Shown here: positions 55,302-59,389 of the stretch, piece after piece | Layout of the letters: each line of letters starts with the position of its first letter | Numbering within the stretch: position 1 is the first letter of the stretch | NCBI RefSeq assembly: GCF_946184425.1 | Contig: NZ_CAMHFP010000011.1 | Span: 1 to 59,389, forward strand | DNA from: an uncultured Methanobrevibacter sp. | GTDB taxonomy: Archaea; Methanobacteriota; Methanobacteria; Methanobacteriales; Methanobacteriaceae | Direction: 5' to 3' | DNA length: 59,389 nucleotides | Notes under the pieces: model-generated | What the model saw: the letters and a program-made list of their open reading frames with translations, nothing else | Told to the model about the DNA's origin: nothing | The model's database searches: none | Program-made: the position numbers and the translations under genes

Positions 55302-55332
55302 AAGGGATTCCAAATCCCTTTCATTTTTTTTA
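55302..55332 (+). terminator. Terminator after secreted-protein gene
   Basis: AAGGGATT at 55302-55309 pairs perfectly with AATCCCTT at 55313-55320, followed by a T-run. Confidence 0.65.
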
Positions 55333-55469
55333 TCATGTCGAAGTTTTTGACATTGAATGTTTCCTCTCATTTGTGATATAAAAATATTTATCTATGATTT
55401 TTAACATACTACTATCAGTGATTTCATTTTCAGCTTTTTTTGAAAATGGATTTTAAAGAGGTTAGGACA

Positions 55470-56288
55470 ATGGATATATTCGGCAGAGAGGTTGACATTA
55501 AACATTTTTTTTATGTGCAGCTATTGCCTGCTCTGGTAATCATTGACCTTCTTCTGATTACCGTTTCAATCATCTTTCAAATTCCGAATTATGTATTGGC
55601 GTCTATTCAGCACTTTGACTTAGTTATCTGTATACTCCTTCTGGCGGAATATTTTTTAAATCTGATTGCGGCACCGTCAAAAAAGGATTATATATTTAAT
55701 CTGGAAAACATAGTGGGACTGATTGCTTCACTGCCTTTGGAGTTTATAGTGCCTTTGTTTTTACCTTCAAATTTACCGGTTACATCTTTGAGGTATTTAA
55801 GACTTTTAAAGATAATCACAGTATTGAACACTTCCAGATTCGATAACATTAAAGATTTATTCAGAAAGACAGGATTCGATAAGGTTGCGATTTTGATATG
55901 TCTCACCATAGCGATCTTCTGGATATTGTTCTGCATATTCAGTACAAGTTACGGACCCTTTGACGATCTTTATTTTGTCATAGTCACCCTCACCACTGTC
56001 GGATATGGGGACATAACACCTAAGACCTATAACGAAAAGGTACTGTCAATGATTCTGATTCTTATTGGAATAATTGTGTTTTCCACAATCACAGCTACAA
56101 TAACAACCTTTTTCACTGACCGCATTCTTGACGATGATGATGACGACGTTGTCAAAGACCTTACCAAGGTCATTGATGAGAAATCAGATAATATCATGGC
56201 GGAACTGGAATCCGTCCGCAGTGAAAACAGGCAATTGAGGTCTGAAATAAATGAACTGAAAGAGACAATTGACAACATGAAGAAATGA
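55470..56288 (+). CDS. Voltage-gated-type potassium channel
   Basis: 272 residues with about six membrane helices. The S4-like segment LRYLRLLKIITVLNTSRF precedes the pore, and the selectivity filter TTVGYGD lies at about 175-181 between the last two helices. The C-terminus is cytoplasmic: a DDDDDD acidic patch followed by a coiled coil (about 235-272) that could drive tetramerisation. ATG 55470 has AAAGAGGT upstream; ATG 55446 and TTG 55440 are alternatives. Mediates K+ flux; gating is unknown. Confidence 0.88.
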   Translation: MDIFGREVDIKHFFYVQLLPALVIIDLLLITVSIIFQIPNYVLASIQHFDLVICILLLAEYFLNLIAAPSKKDYIFNLENIVGLIASLPLEFIVPLFLPSNLPVTSLRYLRLLKIITVLNTSRFDNIKDLFRKTGFDKVAILICLTIAIFWILFCIFSTSYGPFDDLYFVIVTLTTVGYGDITPKTYNEKVLSMILILIGIIVFSTITATITTFFTDRILDDDDDDVVKDLTKVIDEKSDNIMAELESVRSENRQLRSEINELKETIDNMKK

Positions 56289-56538
56289 TTTGAATTAACT
56301 TTTTTTGATTATTTTTTGGGAATTAATCTATATCTGATTGTGTTTCATATCACTGATTTTTATAATTGTATTATTTTACTTTGATGATTATGTGTTTATT
56401 TGACTCATTTTGGTAACAACTATTGGAATATTTGAAGAGTTTGTTGATTATTATGGTATTTGTTTTTGTGGACGAAAGTGTTAATATGTAAATTGTGTAT
56501 AAATAGTATCACTCGGCATTTTTTCGGAGGAAAATGAA

Positions 56539-56985
56539 ATGGAAAACAGAAACATAATCATAATACTTCTTTTGGTGATAATTATCCTTTTAGTAGGAAT
56601 AGGATTTTCGTTTTTACAAATAAACGATAACAGCAAGACAAATGTTGAAACTACTCAGATAGAGAATAATACTGTGGAGCAGTCTTCAAGTTCTCCCGAT
56701 ACAATAAAAGTGAAATTGACTGAATTTGACACAAAGGTCAGCAAAACTGTTGGTGAATACAGAGTCGTGGCAGAAAAATGGGAAGGAGCATCTGTAGGAG
56801 GATTTGGTGTTTGGCTATATAAAAATGGCGAACTTGTTGATAAGGATTCATATATGTCCCGAGCATATTTCTGTATGGATGGAGAATGGAAATGGAGTGA
56901 ATGGGGCAACGGTCAAGGTGCAAACTATCACAAGTATCCTGTAAGTAATGGTGTTGAGATTCAGGAGATTGAAGTTAAGTTTTAA
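56539..56985 (+). CDS. Membrane-anchored small protein
   Basis: 148 residues. N-terminal membrane helix (MENRNIIIILLLVIIILLVG) nearly the same as the protein at 48848, then a Ser/Thr/Asn linker and a beta-rich domain with many Trp and Gly (VVAEKWEGASVGGFGVWLYK...DGEWKWSEWGNGQG). GGAGGAAAATGAA precedes the ATG. Not recognised; predicted extracytoplasmic. Confidence 0.65.
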   Translation: MENRNIIIILLLVIIILLVGIGFSFLQINDNSKTNVETTQIENNTVEQSSSSPDTIKVKLTEFDTKVSKTVGEYRVVAEKWEGASVGGFGVWLYKNGELVDKDSYMSRAYFCMDGEWKWSEWGNGQGANYHKYPVSNGVEIQEIEVKF

Positions 56986-57006
56986 GGTAAACGGATGATT
57001 TTTTTT

Positions 57007-57036
57007 AGGTGAACTTTCACCTGTTCCATTTTTTTT
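57007..57036. terminator. Bidirectional terminator between convergent genes
   Basis: AGGTGAA at 57007-57013 and TTCACCT at 57016-57022, with T-runs following on both strands. Confidence 0.6.
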
Positions 57037-57616
57037 AATATTCAAAATATCTTTCGCTAAGCTCCATTTTCTTTAAATCCAAATCGTAAACTCTCTTTTT
57101 GGAACCGGCTTTGAAAACGACACTCAAGTCAAGATCATCCTTCATTTCAAAATTGTCTGAGGCGAATGTGAAATCGGTGACATATCCTCCCCTGCATTCA
57201 ATGAACTCCATGCCTGTCTTTCTAATCACTTCATTAAATCGGGGATTTCGCAGGAGTCTGTCGTAGTTGTGGGTGGTGTAGCAGTCAGTAAAAATCCGTT
57301 CGGTTTCAATGTCAGTGGAGTACTCGAAGCTGTCTGTTGTGCTAATATATTCGTTTTTGCGTGTAAAAATGAAGAGGTATTCATTAACCCAGTTTTCCAC
57401 CTCAAAACTTTTTACATCAGGTGCATTTAAAAATGACAGCAGCTTTTTTCTAAGGATGGATTTTTGCATAGGTGAGGTGTTCATGAATAATACTGTTGCG
57501 TCAATTTTTTCCTCATCGCTTGGTTGCTTTTCATAGTTTGGGGATTTGAAAGCATCTCTTTTTTCACTTACAAGATATGGCAGTTCGTTTTCGTCTTCTC
57601 TGAATCTTTCATCCAT
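57035..57616 (-). CDS. Hypothetical 193-residue protein
   Basis: No signal or membrane segment. Charged N-terminus, a helical middle (SPMQKSILRKKLLSFLNAP) and a beta-rich second half (GYVTDFTFASDNFEMKDDLDLSVVFKAGSKKRVYDLDLKKM). I prefer the ATG at 57616 (AGGCGATAAC just upstream); the longer frame to 57646 adds MNIINITGDN. Not recognised. Confidence 0.6.
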   Translation of the reverse strand: MDERFREDENELPYLVSEKRDAFKSPNYEKQPSDEEKIDATVLFMNTSPMQKSILRKKLLSFLNAPDVKSFEVENWVNEYLFIFTRKNEYISTTDSFEYSTDIETERIFTDCYTTHNYDRLLRNPRFNEVIRKTGMEFIECRGGYVTDFTFASDNFEMKDDLDLSVVFKAGSKKRVYDLDLKKMELSERYFEY

Positions 57617-57838
57617 GTTATCGCCTGTGATGTTTATAATATTCAAATTATTATTTTAAATAAATGAGTCTTGTCCCGAATTAAAGGGGTTGTAAGTTCT
57701 AATCATACATTATTTATATCTTTAATTAAATATCTATTATTGAAGTAAATAAAATGTTATTAAATTGATTTTATTTAAACTATTGTTATGGTTAGTATGT
57801 GTTTAAAGTCACATATTTATATTTTGGAGAGTGATTAG

Positions 57839-58501
57839 ATGGTAAAGTACTGTAAAAATTGCGGCAGTGAACTGGATGAAGGATCAGTTTTCTGTGACAG
57901 CTGTGGAACAAGAGTTAACGGACCTGCACTGGGTGACAATACCCTTTTTGGCGTCTATGGCATTGATATGATGGAAGGGGAGGATATCATAAGGCATTCC
58001 CAGATACACAACGGATGTCTGATTCTTCCGGCGATAGTCTTCGGTTTTGGAATTCTCATAGGTTTCATAAGCATGATTATTACAATAAGTAATTTTTACT
58101 ATTTTTATGCTCCGGGATTTATATTTTTAGGATTTTTCAACATCGTAACCATAATAGGTCTTATATGGTTTGTAATCCGCTTCATAGGATACAAGAGCAA
58201 TGACCTTATCCTGACAAACAAAAGAGTGTTCGGAAAATGCGGACTCATATCAACCACACAGATGCAGTCTCCATTGAACAAGATTGATTCAGTTTCATAC
58301 AGCAGCGGCCTGGTCGGAAAGATAATCGGTTATGGAACAGTAAAGATAGCGACAGCATCAACTGTATTCAAGTTCCACTTCATACGTGACGGACAGACAA
58401 TGTACAACGATATCTTCAATCAGATTGAAAAAAGTGAGGTTGAAAGCAGAAACAAGGATGCTAAGGCAATCGTTGATGCGATGGCTGAAAAGTTAAGTTA
58501 A
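57839..58501 (+). CDS. Zinc-ribbon membrane protein with PH-like domain
   Basis: 220 residues. Zinc ribbon CKNCG...CDSCG (5-22), two membrane helices (about 60-85 and 95-120), then a bacterial-PH-like domain (about 125-200; NDLILTNKRVFGKCGLISTTQ, LNKIDSVSYSSGLVGKIIGYGTVKI). GGAGAGTGATTAG precedes the ATG. The PH-like domain probably binds the membrane or a partner protein. It is immediately followed by another zinc-ribbon gene. Confidence 0.75.
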   Translation: MVKYCKNCGSELDEGSVFCDSCGTRVNGPALGDNTLFGVYGIDMMEGEDIIRHSQIHNGCLILPAIVFGFGILIGFISMIITISNFYYFYAPGFIFLGFFNIVTIIGLIWFVIRFIGYKSNDLILTNKRVFGKCGLISTTQMQSPLNKIDSVSYSSGLVGKIIGYGTVKIATASTVFKFHFIRDGQTMYNDIFNQIEKSEVESRNKDAKAIVDAMAEKLS

Positions 58502-58517
58502 ATTATTTGCTTTAGAG

Positions 58518-59336
58518 TTGAGTGATGTGTTTTGTGAAAATTGCGGTTCACAAATAGGTGATGATGACAGGTTTTGCTCCAGCTGCGGTGCACAGGTAAA
58601 ATCAGACAATACCTGTGCTAACTGCGGAGCTGAAATAGGTGAAAGTGATAAGTTTTGCAGCAGCTGCGGTGCGCAGGTAACATCCAGCAAAAGCATTAAT
58701 ACTCCTTCAGGATTGATAGACTGTCCTGACTGCGGCAAGCCGGTATCAAGAAAGGCCAAGGCATGTCCTAATTGAGGATGTCCTGTGGTATCAATGACTT
58801 CTGACGGAGTTGTGCGCATAAAATTAAGCAACCTCTTCAATACAATGACCCGACAGACAGTATCCATTAAGGATGAAAGCGGTCGGGAATTATGGAAAGG
58901 CAGTTCAGGTGCAGGTGCTGATTTGACAATAATGGTGGAATCCTACAGGACATTAAGCTATATCAAGCAGTTGGCATATATGAGCAATAAGCTGGTTCAG
59001 CCAATAGAGGAAATACAGGCCTATTACGGTGTGGACAACATTGACTTTCTTGGAACAACCCATGCAGACGGTGGGGCAATGCTTGGAGAAAAGGACTACA
59101 TTGCATTTGACTTAAGGAATGCGCCGTTGACCGTGTTGTATTCCAAGTCTTCTGGAACAACTGTTGCACCGATTACATCAGATTCAGATATTGCTGATTT
59201 TTATCCTATAATTGAAATCATGAGAAAGGACATTTATGATGAGCTGCCGCAGTATACTAAACTGTTCATTCAATCTAAGGTTGGAATATTGTTAAATAAA
59301 CCGCATCTTGCCCTTACAGGTACATGCAGACCATAG
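58518..59336 (+). pseudogene. Multi-zinc-ribbon protein interrupted by in-frame TGA
   Basis: One frame runs from 58518 to 59336 apart from a TGA at 58773. It encodes three zinc ribbons (CENCG...CSSCG, CANCG...CSSCG, CPDCG...CPN*G) and then an ~180-residue C-terminal part (VRIKLSNLF, VSIKDESGRELWKG). The TGA replaces exactly the fourth cysteine of the third ribbon (CPN-stop-GCPV), so one base change from TGC/TGT would explain it. The downstream part could restart at GTG 58785, since GAGGATG lies just before. Selenocysteine use is unlikely in this lineage. Could also be a sequencing error. Confidence 0.7.
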
Positions 59337-59345
59337 GTGATATTA

Positions 59346-59389
59346 ATGTTAACTAAAGGAAACAATGCTAAAGTTCAAGACGAAGTGAT
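59346..59389 (+). CDS. Start of an unidentified gene, cut by the window edge
   Basis: AGGTGATATTA precedes the ATG. Only MLTKGNNAKVQDEV is visible; not recognisable. Confidence 0.5.
   Translation, partial: MLTKGNNAKVQDEV

Noticed and set aside
58773-58775. Selenocysteine at the TGA codon
   Set aside because: Selenoproteins are not expected in Methanobacteriales, and the position is a plain zinc-ligand Cys; mutation or sequencing error is simpler.

Overview
The window looks like a chromosomal segment of a gut or rumen methanogen of the order Methanobacteriales, most likely Methanobrevibacter. The reasons are the very low GC content, the methanogenesis gene mch at the left edge, GGTGA-type ribosome binding sites with frequent TTG/GTG starts, archaeal TATA-like promoters, an enormous adhesin-like protein, the methanogen-type thymidylate synthase, tandem rubrerythrins, and many small zinc-ribbon, DUF2115 and DUF4013 proteins. 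I cannot name the species from sequence alone.

Layout. 1-5.2 kb: 3' part of mch, a DUF4013 membrane protein, three tandem rubrerythrins (peroxide defence) and a nicotinamide phosphoribosyltransferase (NAD salvage). 5.2-5.73 kb: a decayed bile salt hydrolase gene, visible only when frameshifts and stops are allowed for. 6.1-24.5 kb: one 18.3-kb reading frame for a 6111-residue surface protein, with a signal peptide, a long parallel beta-helix region, 31 DUF11-type Ig-like repeats, a Pro/Lys linker and a C-terminal membrane anchor. It contains exact 345-bp DNA repeats. 24.6-29.5 kb: a second surface protein, beta-helix plus papain-type protease plus Ig-like repeats. 29.5-31.2 kb (minus strand): thyA and a small membrane-anchored protein with M14-peptidase-like motifs. 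31.7-35.2 kb: a disrupted nuclease-like gene, a HTH-cupin regulator and an acyl-CoA synthetase.

35.4-46.2 kb is accessory in character. A two-gene HEPN cassette is flanked by 55-bp direct repeats. A region of paired inverted repeats follows. Then comes a run of unrecognised small genes, three of which share an undescribed ~50-residue domain (five copies in all). These neighbour a zinc-ribbon protein, a translationally coupled pair (four-repeat helical protein plus UvrD-like helicase with a degenerate nuclease domain), a TPR protein, a winged-helix regulator and a MazG-like pyrophosphohydrolase. A NADAR-like protein follows at 46.4 kb. This mix (HEPN, helicase, MazG, NADAR, and HIRAN further on) resembles defence or nucleic-acid-maintenance gene neighbourhoods and is the best candidate for an undescribed system here.

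47.7-59.4 kb holds small membrane, secreted and zinc-ribbon proteins, a tandem DUF2115 pair, a TPR-HIRAN protein, an ArsC/Spx-like protein, a potassium channel and a PH-domain protein. It also holds a zinc-ribbon gene with an in-frame TGA exactly at a metal-binding cysteine. No tRNA, rRNA, CRISPR array or insertion sequence was recognised.
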